Source: Crocodylus rhombifer (lineage: Eukaryota; Chordata; Crocodylia; Crocodylidae). Taken from it: a DNA stretch of 64,000 nucleotides. The notes under the pieces are model-generated. The model saw nothing but the letters and a program-made list of their open reading frames with translations. It was not told where the DNA came from and searched no databases. A program made the position numbers and the translations under genes. Positions 26,001 through 34,345 of the stretch are shown here, in pieces. Positions within the stretch are counted from its first letter, which is position 1, and each line of letters begins with the position of its first letter. The stretch lies in NCBI GenBank assembly GCA_038503035.1, contig JAVSML010024699.1, positions 1,331,755 to 1,395,754 of the forward strand, given 5' to 3'.

Positions 26001-26820
26001 TATACTAAAATTGGAATTTTACCTAGATAGTGGGTGACCATATCTCTACCACTGGCAAAAGACAAATGCAGAAACTGCAAAACTCTTCCCAAACGTACTT
26101 CATATTAGAAGTTTAATAACTGAAAGAAAAAAGTCAACATTTTGGTAGGAAGAAGATTTTTCATTTTTAAAGACTTAAGCTATTTTAGGAGAACTTGTAA
26201 CCTTTAAAAAAAAAAAAGAACAGCAAAGCAACAGGTCTCCAGAGTTTTAGTCTGTTGTAGATACAGATGTTAATGGTATTATTAATGCCAGGTAACCACT
26301 GGAACAAAATTACCAGGGATATAGAAAGTAAAGAGACTATATATTACACATAAACTAGTTGCTTCATAAATCAGGAAAAGAGAAGAAACAGCTATTAAAA
26401 TTAAAAAACTTTAAAAAATTGAACTAGGCATGAGGAGGACATTAAAATGCCTATATAAAGTGCCTACGTTTTAAAATAATTTGGATTATTTTTTCGTATT
26501 CTGCTAGAAAATGGAACTTTCTGGCTCATAGTTCCATTTACAAATGAAAACTGTGATGAACTCTGAGAGTTTTGTTCATAAGGGATGAGGAATAGTTCTT
26601 ATGATTAATAAAGCAACGAGACAACATTTGGCTATAACAATAAAAATGTGAGGAAACTTCTATTACCTGCCCATTCTCCCATTGAGCGAAAGAAAGACCG
26701 AGGCAGAGCGCTCCATACACGTGGGAAAACATACTTAAAAAATCTAACACATTTCAAAAGTGCACACAGACAAATTAGGCCCCCAGAGAGAGTGAGCAGC
26801 TGATGTTGAAACTCTCCCAT
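4988..26820 (-). CDS. HSD17B3: 17-beta-hydroxysteroid dehydrogenase type 3, partial gene: coding exons 1-8
   Basis: Known role: NADPH-dependent reduction of androstenedione to testosterone at the ER membrane, mainly in testis. Eight minus-strand exons with GT-AG junctions join in frame (154+47+76+108+68+36+35+82 nt = 606 nt, 202 codons). Seen: hydrophobic N-terminal anchor (about residues 8-30), cofactor motif TGAGDGIG (54-61), Arg80 in SRTLEKL (the residue at this place in the human enzyme favours NADPH), ADFTKD (105-110), NNVG (130-133), catalytic Ser185 and YSASK with Tyr198 and Lys202. Residue numbers match the human enzyme without a gap over all 202 codons. The start at 26820 is chosen because GCCATGG is a strong Kozak context and MGEF aligns with the human MGDV start. 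The last three exons of the human-type gene are not in the window. SLC35D2 lies upstream in the same orientation, as in human. Other 17-beta-HSD/SDR12C members (HSD17B12) are possible in principle, but the position-by-position match and synteny favour HSD17B3. Confidence 0.93.
5070..5860. other. HSD17B3 intron 7
   Basis: AT-rich; nothing recognisable seen. Confidence 0.7.
5861..5895 (-). CDS. HSD17B3: HSD17B3 coding exon 7 (35-nt micro-exon)
   Basis: 35 nt, acceptor TTTCTTTTAG, donor CCAAG|GTAAAC. It encodes [11 protein letters not shown] (164-174) plus two bases of Arg175, corresponding to MTQLILKHMES in human. Phase 0 in, phase 2 out, so it joins exon 8 exactly. Confidence 0.91.
6672..7135 (-). 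mobile_element. CR1 LINE 3' fragment
   Basis: Minus-strand CR1 3' end: the plus strand starts ATCATAGAAAATTAGGGTTG and continues with the GGGACCTCGGAGGTCATCTAGTCCAACCCCCTG block typical of sauropsid CR1 tails, then decayed ORF2 sequence. Lies in HSD17B3 intron 6. Confidence 0.88.
7527..7895. mobile_element. Non-autonomous hAT element, 8-bp TSD GTTTAGAC
   Basis: 369 bp. Left end CAGGGGTGTCAAACATAGAG, right end reverse complement CAGGAGTGTCAAACTCACC. Perfect 8-bp duplication GTTTAGAC at 7519-7526 and 7896-7903. Charlie-type terminal sequence. No transposase. Confidence 0.93.
9167..9202 (-). CDS. HSD17B3: HSD17B3 coding exon 6 (36-nt micro-exon)
   Basis: 36 nt, acceptor TTTCCAATAG, donor AAG|GTATGT. 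It encodes [12 protein letters not shown] (residues 152-163), matching the human SLIHCNITSVVK position. Both ends are in phase 0, so skipping it would keep the frame but remove 12 residues of helix alphaE. Found only by motif and phase matching. Confidence 0.9.
9203..10277. other. HSD17B3 intron 5
   Basis: Only a trinucleotide repeat near 9.9 kb was seen. Confidence 0.7.
9886..9913 (+). repeat. (TAC/TAT)n trinucleotide repeat
   Basis: ATTACTACTACTACTATTAT-type tract in HSD17B3 intron 5. Confidence 0.9.
10278..10345 (-). CDS. HSD17B3: HSD17B3 coding exon 5 (NNVG motif)
   Basis: 68 nt, acceptor TTGATTAG, donor GAG|GTAGGA. It encodes [18 protein letters not shown] and then PDIAE (residues 129-151). 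NNVG is the SDR 'NNAG' motif that stabilises the central beta sheet. It ends in phase 0. Confidence 0.94.
10346..11054. other. HSD17B3 intron 4
   Basis: AT-rich; nothing recognisable seen. Confidence 0.7.
11055..11162 (-). CDS. HSD17B3: HSD17B3 coding exon 4
   Basis: 108 nt between acceptor AACTACAG and donor TTTTGG|GTAAGT. It encodes residues 93-128, including [15 protein letters not shown] and LQGLEIGIL. The ADFTK segment and LEIGILVNN junction are conserved across HSD17B3 and HSD17B12. It enters and leaves in phase 1. Confidence 0.95.
11710..12655 (-). pseudogene. CR1 LINE, 5'-truncated, ORF2 C-terminal part
   Basis: Minus strand: CADDTK box (F/YADD-type) near 12605, NTDKC(R)[54 protein letters not shown]. 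It ends with the CATAGAATCATAGAATCA tail at 11712. Two overlapping frames indicate a frameshift near 12330. It keeps the segment that is missing from the copy at 0.1-1.8 kb. HSD17B3 intron 3. Confidence 0.93.
13512..13735. mobile_element. Decayed TCTACA-type MITE
   Basis: Left GTGGGCACATCTACATTCAT, right reverse complement TGGTGGGAGTATCTATATGA; the interior has a repeated GTGC-rich, TAATGTG-type sequence. Family not resolved. Confidence 0.45.
14969..15044 (-). CDS. HSD17B3: HSD17B3 coding exon 3 (NADPH-selecting arginine)
   Basis: 76 nt, acceptor TTTGTAG, donor ATTG|GTAAGT. It encodes residues 68-92, [20 protein letters not shown] and then [12 protein letters not shown] carries Arg80, which binds the 2'-phosphate of NADPH in the human enzyme. 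It starts in phase 0 and ends one base into codon 93. Confidence 0.94.
18043..18506. mobile_element. Palindromic MITE, family 1 (copy c)
   Basis: Same architecture as copies a and b: TGGGTGCACATATATGTGCA end, GGCTGGCTGGGGCACGGTGG then GCACTGAAGCACCTTCATGC as inverted core, and right end TTTAGATGCACACA. HSD17B3 intron 2. Confidence 0.7.
19590..20030. repeat. Diverged repeats of a CTCACAGAAATCT / AGCCCAGCAAGC motif
   Basis: AGAGACCTCACAGAAATCT occurs near 19605 and 19763, a variant AGAGATCTCACAGAGACCT near 19823; CAGYCCAGCRAGCYA-type strings follow near 19632, 19905 and 19963, and CAGAGTC near 19655 and 20003. This looks like an old tandem array with an irregular unit of roughly 70-160 bases. 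Confidence 0.55.
20124..20139 (+). repeat. (AAT)n short repeat
   Basis: Five AAT units in HSD17B3 intron 2. Confidence 0.9.
20325..20691 (-). mobile_element. Old CR1/L3-type LINE, segment 1 (3' end)
   Basis: Plus strand begins TTTCATAGATTCATATAGTTTCAGG, the 3' tail of an older CR1 subfamily in reverse orientation, followed by decayed 3' ORF2 sequence. Interrupted at 20692 by a younger CR1 and continued at 21204. Confidence 0.75.
20692..21203 (-). mobile_element. Younger CR1 LINE inserted into an older one
   Basis: Minus-strand CR1 3' part: CATAGACATTAGGACCATAAG tail, AGGGCAGGAAGTCAGCAGG, then recognisable ORF2 end region up to GAACTGGACACAGTACTCCAG. Flanked on both sides by a different, more decayed CR1. 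Confidence 0.85.
21204..21664 (-). mobile_element. Old CR1/L3-type LINE, segment 2
   Basis: Continues the older CR1: the plus-strand text (AAACTAAACAGATTAAGG, CCAGATCACTGATGTAAAGG, GTCCCCATGGAACTTTGC) runs in the expected order of a reversed CR1 ORF2. Interrupted at 21665 by a Tigger-like element. Confidence 0.7.
21665..22257. mobile_element. Pogo/Tigger-like DNA transposon remnant
   Basis: 593 bp with inverted ends (left AAGGCAGTCTTCGGACTTA, right reverse complement CAGGTAATCCTCGACTTACA) between TA dinucleotides at 21663-21664 and 22258-22259. Sub-terminal AACATTGTAACT / AAGTTACAATGTT is also inverted. A minus-strand reading inside gives a Lys/Ser/Pro-rich stretch ([17 protein letters not shown]). 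Confidence 0.75.
22258..22595 (-). mobile_element. Old CR1/L3-type LINE, segment 3
   Basis: After the Tigger-like insertion the older CR1 resumes: AAGATCCATCAGCTAGCCAG, GAATGTCATGTAATACTAAGTCAG, AATCAATTGATACCTGTATCAAC follow the order of a reversed CR1 RT region. The far end is blurred. Confidence 0.65.
22822..23142. mobile_element. MITE, family 3 (copy a)
   Basis: Left AAGGGCATTTACAGATGTGC, right reverse complement TAGAGCTCCTATACACATGC. The interior (GCTAATTAAAGCACTTGGAG; GACACTAATACACAAGC) matches, inverted, that of the element at 45.4-45.75 kb. Confidence 0.6.
23234..23654. mobile_element. Non-autonomous hAT element, 8-bp TSD CATTAGAC
   Basis: 421 bp between perfect duplications CATTAGAC (23226-23233, 23655-23662). 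Right end reverse complement CAGTGGTGATCAACTTTTTG; the left end (ATGGGATGCTCAATCCCTAG) is decayed. GC-rich interior. HSD17B3 intron 2. Confidence 0.82.
23871..23917 (-). CDS. HSD17B3: HSD17B3 coding exon 2 (Rossmann glycine motif)
   Basis: 47 nt between acceptor TTTTAACAG and donor GAG|GTAAGG. It encodes [16 protein letters not shown] (residues 52-67, first codon split). TGAGDGIG is the TGxxxGxG NADP(H)-binding motif of classical short-chain dehydrogenases. Residue 65 is Cys where the human protein has Ser. It is too short to be found by ORF length and was located by motif. Confidence 0.93.
23918..26666. other. HSD17B3 intron 1
   Basis: A short tandem duplication at 24.27 kb and a C/T-rich low-complexity stretch at 24.96-25.07 kb. 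No exon supported. Confidence 0.7.
24268..24309 (+). repeat. Short tandem duplication (TTAATTAATCTTAATAACAG)
   Basis: TAATTAATCTTAATAACAG appears twice in direct succession in HSD17B3 intron 1. Confidence 0.93.
26667..26820 (-). CDS. HSD17B3: HSD17B3 coding exon 1 (start codon, membrane anchor)
   Basis: 154 nt, residues 1-51 plus one base. Encodes MGEFQHQLL at the start, a hydrophobic stretch ([15 protein letters not shown]) that should anchor the protein in the ER, then the juxtamembrane segment ending in SMGEWA. The donor reads GCAG|GTAATAG. An additional in-frame ATG lies 9 bases upstream (26827-26829) in a weaker context and would add three residues (MFA). Confidence 0.93.
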
Positions 26821-26960
26821 GGCGAACATCTGCAGTGAGGTTGGATGAACTACTGCCACTATCTTCCTCCTAACTGCCTCCCTGCACACTACTACTCTGA
26901 GGACCGGCAGAGAAGCATACCGTCTAATCACATCGACTGCGTCATGTGATTTCTTTCCAC
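26821..26960 (-). promoter_or_regulatory. HSD17B3: HSD17B3 5' leader / proximal promoter candidate
   Basis: DNA just upstream of the HSD17B3 start. No CpG island and no clear TATA box was seen. A CRE/AP-1-like TGACGCA (minus strand, 26938-26944) overlaps an E-box CATGTG (26943-26948). The transcription start cannot be set from sequence alone; the role of these motifs is inference. Confidence 0.35.
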
Positions 26961-28445
26961 AGAATTCCAGGGTTTAGATTAGAATAACTTCTCCACACTA
27001 CTCTCAGACTTGTAAACTACTGAAAAAATCCAAACCAAACTATGACTTCTAATGCCTGTGCAAGGTTGCTTTTCTGGAAAATATCCAAGAGCAAGAGAGA
27101 TATTTTCTTAGGCTAACAGATTTAAAAAAAAAAAAAAAGGTCCTACATGCAAGACCTGGTTAAGAACATCCCTCAACTTTCTGGCTATTCACATCTAGAT
27201 CACAACTTCTGCTGCTGGAAAAACTAAAATCTCCACTTCATACACCTCCAGCTTAGGGACTAAGTCATATTGAATTTGGATCCAACTTTGTGGTCTAGTT
27301 CCATCTCTATATTCCCAGGCAAAATAAACATTCCTATTTCTGATATAAATATACTTGTAAATTCTCAGGAAGTTAATTCTATATTCAAAGATTTGGGGGA
27401 GGGGGGGAAGACACTCTGTTGCTCATACATACATTTACATTCAATTTAGCCAAGAAACCAACAATTCAAAGACTTAATCAGCAACTGAATCAGTGAATTA
27501 ATTGAAATACTTACATTCTGCTGTAATTTTTTTAACTGAATATCCTATGAAATTCTCACAAGACATACTTCCTGTAGGGCTCTCATGTGACTTGGAAGCA
27601 TCTTTCCACATGACCATAAATAAAACAAAAACAAGTAAATTGGCCACAAGTTGTATTTCTTGATTTACAAATGGTACAGAAAAATATTTATAAAGAAAAG
27701 CTAATACTAAATTGAATGTAGTTATTTCCCTTGTATATTTCTTTCTAACTGTGGCTTAGAAGGACAGTGAATGTCTCAAGCAATGCTGCAATCCTACTGC
27801 TTTGTCTATGCTTTTATCTCCAGTGAAAGCCATCCTGCCAGCTTGCTCATCTAGATAAAGCTGAACTATCAGGTAGTTTGGTCCCAAATATTTCTCAGAA
27901 TTAATTGAAGCATTGTGCTAGTTCATAACAGCCAGAAAGAGAAAACTAGACTTCTCTTCAAGTGCAATCAATCATGAAAAACTATGGGTTTTATTCTGGG
28001 TCCCCTTAAATTACACTTCTAGTGTGTAATTCTACACTCTGTCCTCCATTTGACACTTAGTCCAATGTGTCCAGATGGTACGCTACCCACATGGCTCAGA
28101 TGGGCCTGTCCCTACATCTCCTGAACTCTGGAATCCACTTGTTCCCTTTGAATCTCATAGTTTGTCAGTGGCTTTGTTGGAAAGGAGATTTGGCTCCCAT
28201 CACTTCCTTTGCCAAAAGTGATGGAAACCATGAAGTGAAAGCCTGCAGGTATTGATGTTAGGATGCTGCTATTCCAAGGCCTGTTTTAAAACAATGCAAG
28301 TCTTTGTCTTCAATAGGCTGTAGATTGGACCTGTAGTGACCCCTGCTGACCATTCCTTTATGCACCTATGTTACTACAGAAGTTGGCTACAAAATATGGA
28401 GATACAGAGACGTTACCAAATTACAACTGGATTTGATATTCCATT

Positions 28446-29400
28446 AAACCCCCCTGTGACAGGGTGGCTAACACACCCTGTCACAGGGATGCAAGGCAAA
28501 GTAAAGAGAAAAGAAACTTACTGGGGGCAAACCCAGACAAGGGAAAAGATGTGGCGAGCCTGGGTGGGAGAGACGCTGCACCTGGGCTGATCAGGAGAAT
28601 CAGCTGGGGAAGCTGGGACCACGGCAGAGCAAAGGCTGCTGTGGCAAACCCAGCTGCTCCGGTACGAATGCAGATGGAGGACAGAGGTGCACCCAGCTTG
28701 GGCAAGAGCACAGCTGCACCGGAGACCCTAAAGAGAATCAACTGGGAAAGCCACAGAAGCAGCAAATCGCACATTGCCACAGCAGGCCCAGCTAGCTGGT
28801 GTGGGAGATTTAAGGGGCACCGACAAAGCAATCAGTATCCATCTCCAGGAAAGAAGAACAAGAGAGAAGGGTGGGGAGTGCAAAGAGACCACCATGAAGG
28901 GGGATCAACCCCAGGACTCAGAGAGAAGTCCTGACTGCAAACTTACCTGAAAAGAACCAGAGACAAAGCAGTGATGATGTGCCAGCTGGCAAGTCCAGTC
29001 CGAGAGGGTAAGGTGAACTGCTCCAGGGGCCTAGGAGAAAAGAGAGACAAAAAAGGGATTACTGTCTGGGGGGAAGATAACTCTAGACCCGGCCCTGAGT
29101 GTCAAGGGTGGGATTCAAACTGGGGAGCAGCCAGCTTGGGACCCGTGCAGAGAAGAATGGGGCAAGCAGCCGGGATAGAGTGCCCAGAACTGGGACAAGA
29201 ACCGGGGGACAGAAGCCTGGCAATGACAACTGAGAAAAGCAGGCGTGGAACATCTGGTGTGGATAGGGCAGGGGATGGGGATGGTGGAGCCCTACAAAGA
29301 GGAGCCAAATCCTTGAGTTATCAACAGCCATCTTGTCTCCTAGGAGTATTTCTATTTTTCCTCCTTTCCATCAAAGTCATGGCAGGCGAGCTCTAAAGAA
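28446..29400. mobile_element. GC-richer LTR-like insertion
   Basis: Starts with a hairpin TGTGACAGGGTG...CACCCTGTCACA (28456-28486), a sequence type I associate with sauropsid LTR or LTR-like repeats, followed by about 900 bases of purine-rich, moderately GC-rich DNA with long but unrelated open frames. Ends and duplications could not be fixed, so the class is uncertain. Confidence 0.35.
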
Positions 29401-29619
29401 CAACCAATACTAGCAACAGATGACAACTCAACTCCAGGAGATATGGCATCTACCATCACCCCCCAAAAAACTCAATGACTTGTAGTCCAGAATCACGTAA
29501 CACTGGAAAATTGGAAATGAAACTGGAAGGTTATACACTGTATAAACCTCTAACAAGCTAGGCCAAGTAGCTTTCTGGAGATTGATAGAAAAGGCAGGCT
29601 TATACCATGGTGTGTACAC

Positions 29620-30413
29620 TAATGCAAAGCAGGCCCTATTTGATTTGGATTTGGATTCAGCTCAAATCAGGGACAGTGATTCAATTAGTTGATTTGGATT
29701 ACTGTCCCTGATTCGATTCAGCAGAATCTGAATCTGAAGATTTGATCCTGATTCAGAGAATAAGCGATTCGGATATAGACACATCTTTAAAAGTTTTTTC
29801 TACATATCTTGAGGTAGCAGGCACAGCTCATGATTGCTGCGATGCTGCAGTGCATGGAGCGTCCCAAATAAGTGCAGGGATGCCCTCCATGTGCTTGGTG
29901 GCAAACCTGGAAGTGGACCAGAAGTACTTCTGGCCCACTTCTGAGTCTCCCAGGAAGTGTGCTGCCCCCCCCCAAGCCCCACCAGTTTGGCGATCAGCCA
30001 CAGGGGGATCCCAGGTGCCCCCCCAGACTCAGAAAGCATCAGTCACTGAGCTGAGGAGGAGACAGTGGGGCCCCCCAGCACACTCCCCGGCAGATCCGGA
30101 ACTGATCTGGAAGTGATTCTGGTCCACTTCCAGGTCTGCTGCTGAGCACACTGGGGAGTCCCTGTGCTTCTGTGGGATGCTCCATGTGCCCCAGCATCCC
30201 AGCGTTCACAAACCCCTGCTACCTAGAGATATGTAGAAAAAACATTTAAAGCTGTGTCTATGTCTGAATCGCCGAATCTTTCCGAATTGATTCTGATTCA
30301 ATTTGGGGAGACTAAAGGGTCCTCTGATTCTATTCAGATTTAGAGATTCTGTCACTGAATCAAGCCAAATCTCCACCAAATTGAATCAGGGACCAAAGCT
30401 TTGCACAGCCCTA
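29620..30413. mobile_element. hAT-type element, copy 1 of a two-copy family (GATTC-rich)
   Basis: 794 bp. Right end reverse complement TAGGGCTGTGCAAAGCTTTG; left end TAATGCAAAGCAGGCCCTAT has lost a few bases. Duplication GTGTACAC (29612-29619) / GTATACAC (30414-30421). Shares ends, the GATTCGGATTC-type tracts and the TTTCTACATA..CTTGAGGTAG block with the copy at 39.6-40.4 kb. Intergenic. Confidence 0.85.
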
Positions 30414-30518
30414 GTATACACCATGTGTGTACAACCATGGTCTACAGCAGGAACAGTGCAGAGGTGCATCACCCAACAGATAGGATATGAGACAATATAC
30501 TTAATACAGGTTCTAGAG

Positions 30519-31545
30519 AAGCAGCAGGCAATGATTTTTGCCCAGGGCCACATAGACAGTTCTGGGGAGCTGCTGTGGGCCAGTCACCACCCCTTCTCCC
30601 CCCACGCAACAGCTCAGAGCCCATGCACCACCACCACCAGCACACAGCCCCCGGCCCACCCAGCTTTTCTAGGCAGCCCAGGCAGTGGAGGCAGATCCTT
30701 CTGGCTGCCACCACCACTGGCCCAAGCACCACTGGCAGTGACCCACAAGCACAACCCCGACCCTGATCCGCCCACTCGACCCGGTCCAGCAGAGTGGGTC
30801 AGATCCAGACCAGCCAGAACCCACAAACAGCCCCTACCCATCCTGCACCTGCTCCAAACTCACCTACCTGTGCTGACCACCAGCAGCAGCATCCATCAGG
30901 CCCCTCCCCCTTGCTGCTGCCAGATGCTTCTTGCTGTAGCTGCCCAGAGCCCACCCCTGGGCTACCCTGCCGCTCATCTCCACCACTGTCTCCAGGCCAC
31001 CCAGCAGGGCAGCGTTGGCAGTGGAGAGGAGCTGCAAGGCAGACTGGGTGCAGGCTCCAGGCAGCTGCAGCAAGAAGTGCCTAGCAGTGGTGAGGGGCCA
31101 CTTTTCCCTCCACCAAGCAGCAGCTTCTGCCTGGCTGCTGCCGCTGTTCAGTATGGGTAGGCAAGTCCAGAGCAGTCACAGGGCGGGCTGTGGCAGGGCT
31201 GTGTACATGGGTCCTGATGGTCCAAAGCTGATCCGCCCTCCTAAGCCTAGTCTGGAGTGGACATAGGTCAGGCTGGGGTCAGGGCTCTGTGTGGGTCTCC
31301 ACCAGTACCATGGGGCTGGGGCCAGTGGTGGCATCAGCCAGAAGGAGCTGCCACTGTTCGGGCTGCCTAGAAAAGCAATTCAGCTGCGGAGCTGCCCCAG
31401 CCCCACTGTGTGCCCACAGAGTAGCAGGGTGCACCACAGGATGGATGTTGCTTGGGCCAGGTGAGAGCAAAGGACCTGCCACGGGCTGGACAAAGTCCCT
31501 CCATGGGTCAGATGTGGCTTGTGGGCTATATTTTGCTCACCCCTG
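30519..31545. mobile_element. GC-rich hAT-type element, TSD TTCTAGAG/CTCTAGAG
   Basis: About 1027 bp, much more GC-rich than its surroundings. Right end reverse complement CAGGGGTGAGCAAAATATAG (hAT type); the left end GCAGGCAATGATTTTTGCCC is diverged. Flanking 8-mers TTCTAGAG (30511-30518) and CTCTAGAG (31546-31553) differ by one base. The long open frames here are composition artefacts. Confidence 0.72.
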
Positions 31546-32989
31546 CTCTAGAGCTACCCTTTGAGTGAGCTGTCAGTGCTCCTCTATGCCCAAGCATTTT
31601 CTTCCTACCTTGGGCAGGCTTGTGCCAAAAATGGCACAGGCCCTGAGATCCCAGGGACTCCCATTGTGTTTGACTTCTTAAAGAAATCTGGGTAGGCCTG
31701 ATATATATGACTAACCAAAAGTGGTTGTTTCTGTGAAAACTGGAGGTTATTTTCAGTTTTATATTAAACCTAGAAACCAGAGAGTTTGGTATTCATTCAA
31801 AAAGATTTAAACACACAAGCAACTGTATATATTTTTTAATGAAATAGTATAATAAGTTGTCCAGAGGCAAGTGAGAACAAAAACACTGCATCAAACATCC
31901 CCAACCTTTGGCACAGTACTTGACATCCAACTCTGAATCTGGTTTTTGCAAATGCCTTCCATCTTTATAGGCTTAAACAAAACCACAGAAACACCAGGGG
32001 GTGTGAAGATCCAGCATTCCCAGAACCAAGCAGGGATACTCCACAGAATGAACAAGGTCTTCCAATCAAATAAGAATCTTCCCTCCACTGTCAGTTCCCT
32101 CCCTTCCCCTCTGTGCTGTGACACATCCCCTCCCCTCCATTCTTCCCTCTTCTTTCACTTGCCACTACTACTGTCCCCAGCTCCCACAAGGGCATGGAAC
32201 GAGCTGCTCCTGACCTGCTCAGGCTGGGCTGAGTGGGGAGCCAGAGACAGCAGTGGAAGTGGGTGTGATCCCTTCCCCTATGCCTGCTCCCGGGCTAGCA
32301 GAAAACACCAGGAGGGACTTGCTTGATGTTGCTGTCCCTGGCTGAGCCCAGTTCACAATGCAGCTTGGCTGGAGCAAGGCAGGAGCATCTGTGAAGTCCT
32401 TCCGCCCCTGAGTCAGCATGGAAAGCAGTGGGGAAAGCAACAAGGGAGGGGGAGAAATGGGAGGGGATGGGGTGTACCATAAAGGTAAAGGAGGAGGAGA
32501 ATTCTTACTTCCTTCAAGGAATTAAAAATTAGCTCCCGACTGCCGTCCCCAGTGTTGACTGAAGGGGGGGCGAATGTGTCTGTGCCACTGCACCCTCTCC
32601 AGGTCCAACCTTGCCCGCATCCATTTATGGCTTTTCTGATACTTGCAAAATACATCATGATTTTTGAGCATCATAATTTTGAGCAAGAGGATTTTGGTAC
32701 TTGTTCTGTTTTTCACAGAAAGGGAATGGAAAACCACATATTGATTTCTGGAGTAGGGCTGCCTGCAGGTGGAAAATTGACCCGTGTATACCAGTATAAG
32801 CATGATGATAAACTTCTAAGCTCTGGCAAACTCTTACTTTGTTATAACAATTGTTCAAAATGCAGTGGTTTTATTTTAAAAGGTCCCCTGAAAACATTTT
32901 TCTTCAGCGCTATCTTGACATAGGCTTTAGAAAGGAAATGAATAAGAGAAACTTGACAGAAGGTTATTTAAACCAGCGATGGTTTAAAG

Positions 32990-33187
32990 CAGTGGTTCAC
33001 AAACCTTTCTGGAGCAACAGGCCACTGTCATCTCTCAATATATCTCACAGACCATGATGAACACCTGTCATCAAACCTTTAATTGAAAACACTGAAAGGG
33101 TGCACAGGATTTGGTGTGATCTGAAGAGCCCTTAATATGTGGTCACAAACCACCAATATTCAGTGGGCTATAGTTTGGGATCCACTG
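32990..33187. mobile_element. Short hAT MITE, TSD GTTTAAAG/GTTTAGAG
   Basis: 198 bp with ends CAGTGGTTCACAAACCTTTC and (reverse complement) CAGTGGATCCCAAACTATAG. Flanking 8-mers at 32982-32989 and 33188-33195 differ by one base. Confidence 0.88.
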
Positions 33188-33230
33188 GTTTAGAGAACAT
33201 AAATCAGGAACTTTGATAAAGAATTAAACA

Positions 33231-34345
33231 AGGGCCCCCTCTACATGTTATATCTAAGGTATGATTAACTAGGTAATCATGCCTTAAGTTGTGCCCAGCT
33301 ACACATTCAGCCAATTAATGGCATAAAGCAAGCAATAAGCGACAAAAGTTATTCTACAAAAAATGTGAAATAACTTTGTAACTTGTTCTAATCATGTCAT
33401 TAATTAAACATGTGGCCAGATTTCCCCCTGTGGCTGGGAGCCCCATTAACTGAGGGGCTTTCAGCCACAGGGGTGCACACTAGGGGTGCACTGATAAATG
33501 TTTTGGGGGCTGATACTAATAACCTATTTGTAAGGAGGCATATCGGCCAACACAGATCTGATTTCCAATACAGCTGACTCTAGATGGTAAGTCTGTTCAG
33601 GTGAAAGGGGACAGTGAAGGAAGGGGTGTAGGGGGAGCAGATCAAAGCCCCCCGTGTTGAGGGAGTGGTGCTAGGGCTGCCCAGCCAGGGTGGGGCAGGT
33701 ACGGGATGGAGCCATGGCTCATCCAGGGGGTGCAGGGAGTTGGGGGTGGCTCCCACTGTTGTACGCTGTTCATCTAGCAGCTCCTACCACTTGTCCGAAA
33801 GGGCACGGGTTGGGGGGTGGGGGTGTGCCCCCAGATCCGCATGGGACAGGGTGGAGCAGGGTGGGCTGCAGCTGTGGGCTGGAGCCAAGCGGCGGGAGCA
33901 GTGGTGGAATGAACCGCCAGACGAGCGACTCACAGTGGTGGAAGCCACCCTTCCCCTTCCCCTCTGCCCACCCCCCGGACAAGTCACAACTCTGTCCTGC
34001 ATTCACCCCAACTGGGCAGTGCCTACCCTAGGCCGTGCCCCACTCCCTCCCTCACCGTGGGGGGCATTGATCTAACCTCCCCATGTCGCTTCCCTCCCCC
34101 ATCCCCTTCCACCAGCTGGACGCAGCTCTCCAAACTGCTGGGCTTGTGCTCCTCGGTGCCTGTGTGCTGCAACTGTGTGCATACACAAGCATTTATTGGC
34201 CAAATTATTGGCCACTTCAGGCCAATTTCCGATATAGTCAATTTTCTTTATATTGGTGCCAATCTGATAGCGGACCAATGTATTGGTGCACCTTTAGTGC
34301 ACACCCACTTTCAGCCCCTTTGCCTGCATGTGTAGAGGAGCCCTA
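33231..34345. mobile_element. TCTACA-type MITE carrying a nested hAT element
   Basis: Ends AGGGCCCCCTCTACATG and (reverse complement) AGGGCTCCTCTACACATG are inverted repeats. Removing the nested hAT (33481-34296) leaves about 300 bp, a size usual for this kind of MITE. No clean target duplication seen. Confidence 0.65.
33481..34296. mobile_element. hAT-type element with perfect 8-bp TSD GTGCACAC
   Basis: 816 bp; left end TAGGGGTGCACTGATAAATG, right end reverse complement TAAAGGTGCACCAATACATT. Perfect duplication GTGCACAC at 33473-33480 and 34297-34304. GC-rich middle part, no transposase. It sits inside another element (33231-34345). Confidence 0.92.

Noticed and set aside
28464..28934. 156-codon open frame on the plus strand
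   Set aside because: Lies in the LTR-like block; purine-rich composition, no family resemblance.
30303..31160. 285-codon open frame on the plus strand
   Set aside because: Runs across the end of one hAT element and into another GC-rich one; composition-driven, no recognisable domain.
33665..34075. 136-codon open frame on the plus strand
   Set aside because: Inside the non-autonomous hAT element; GC-rich artefact without transposase motifs.
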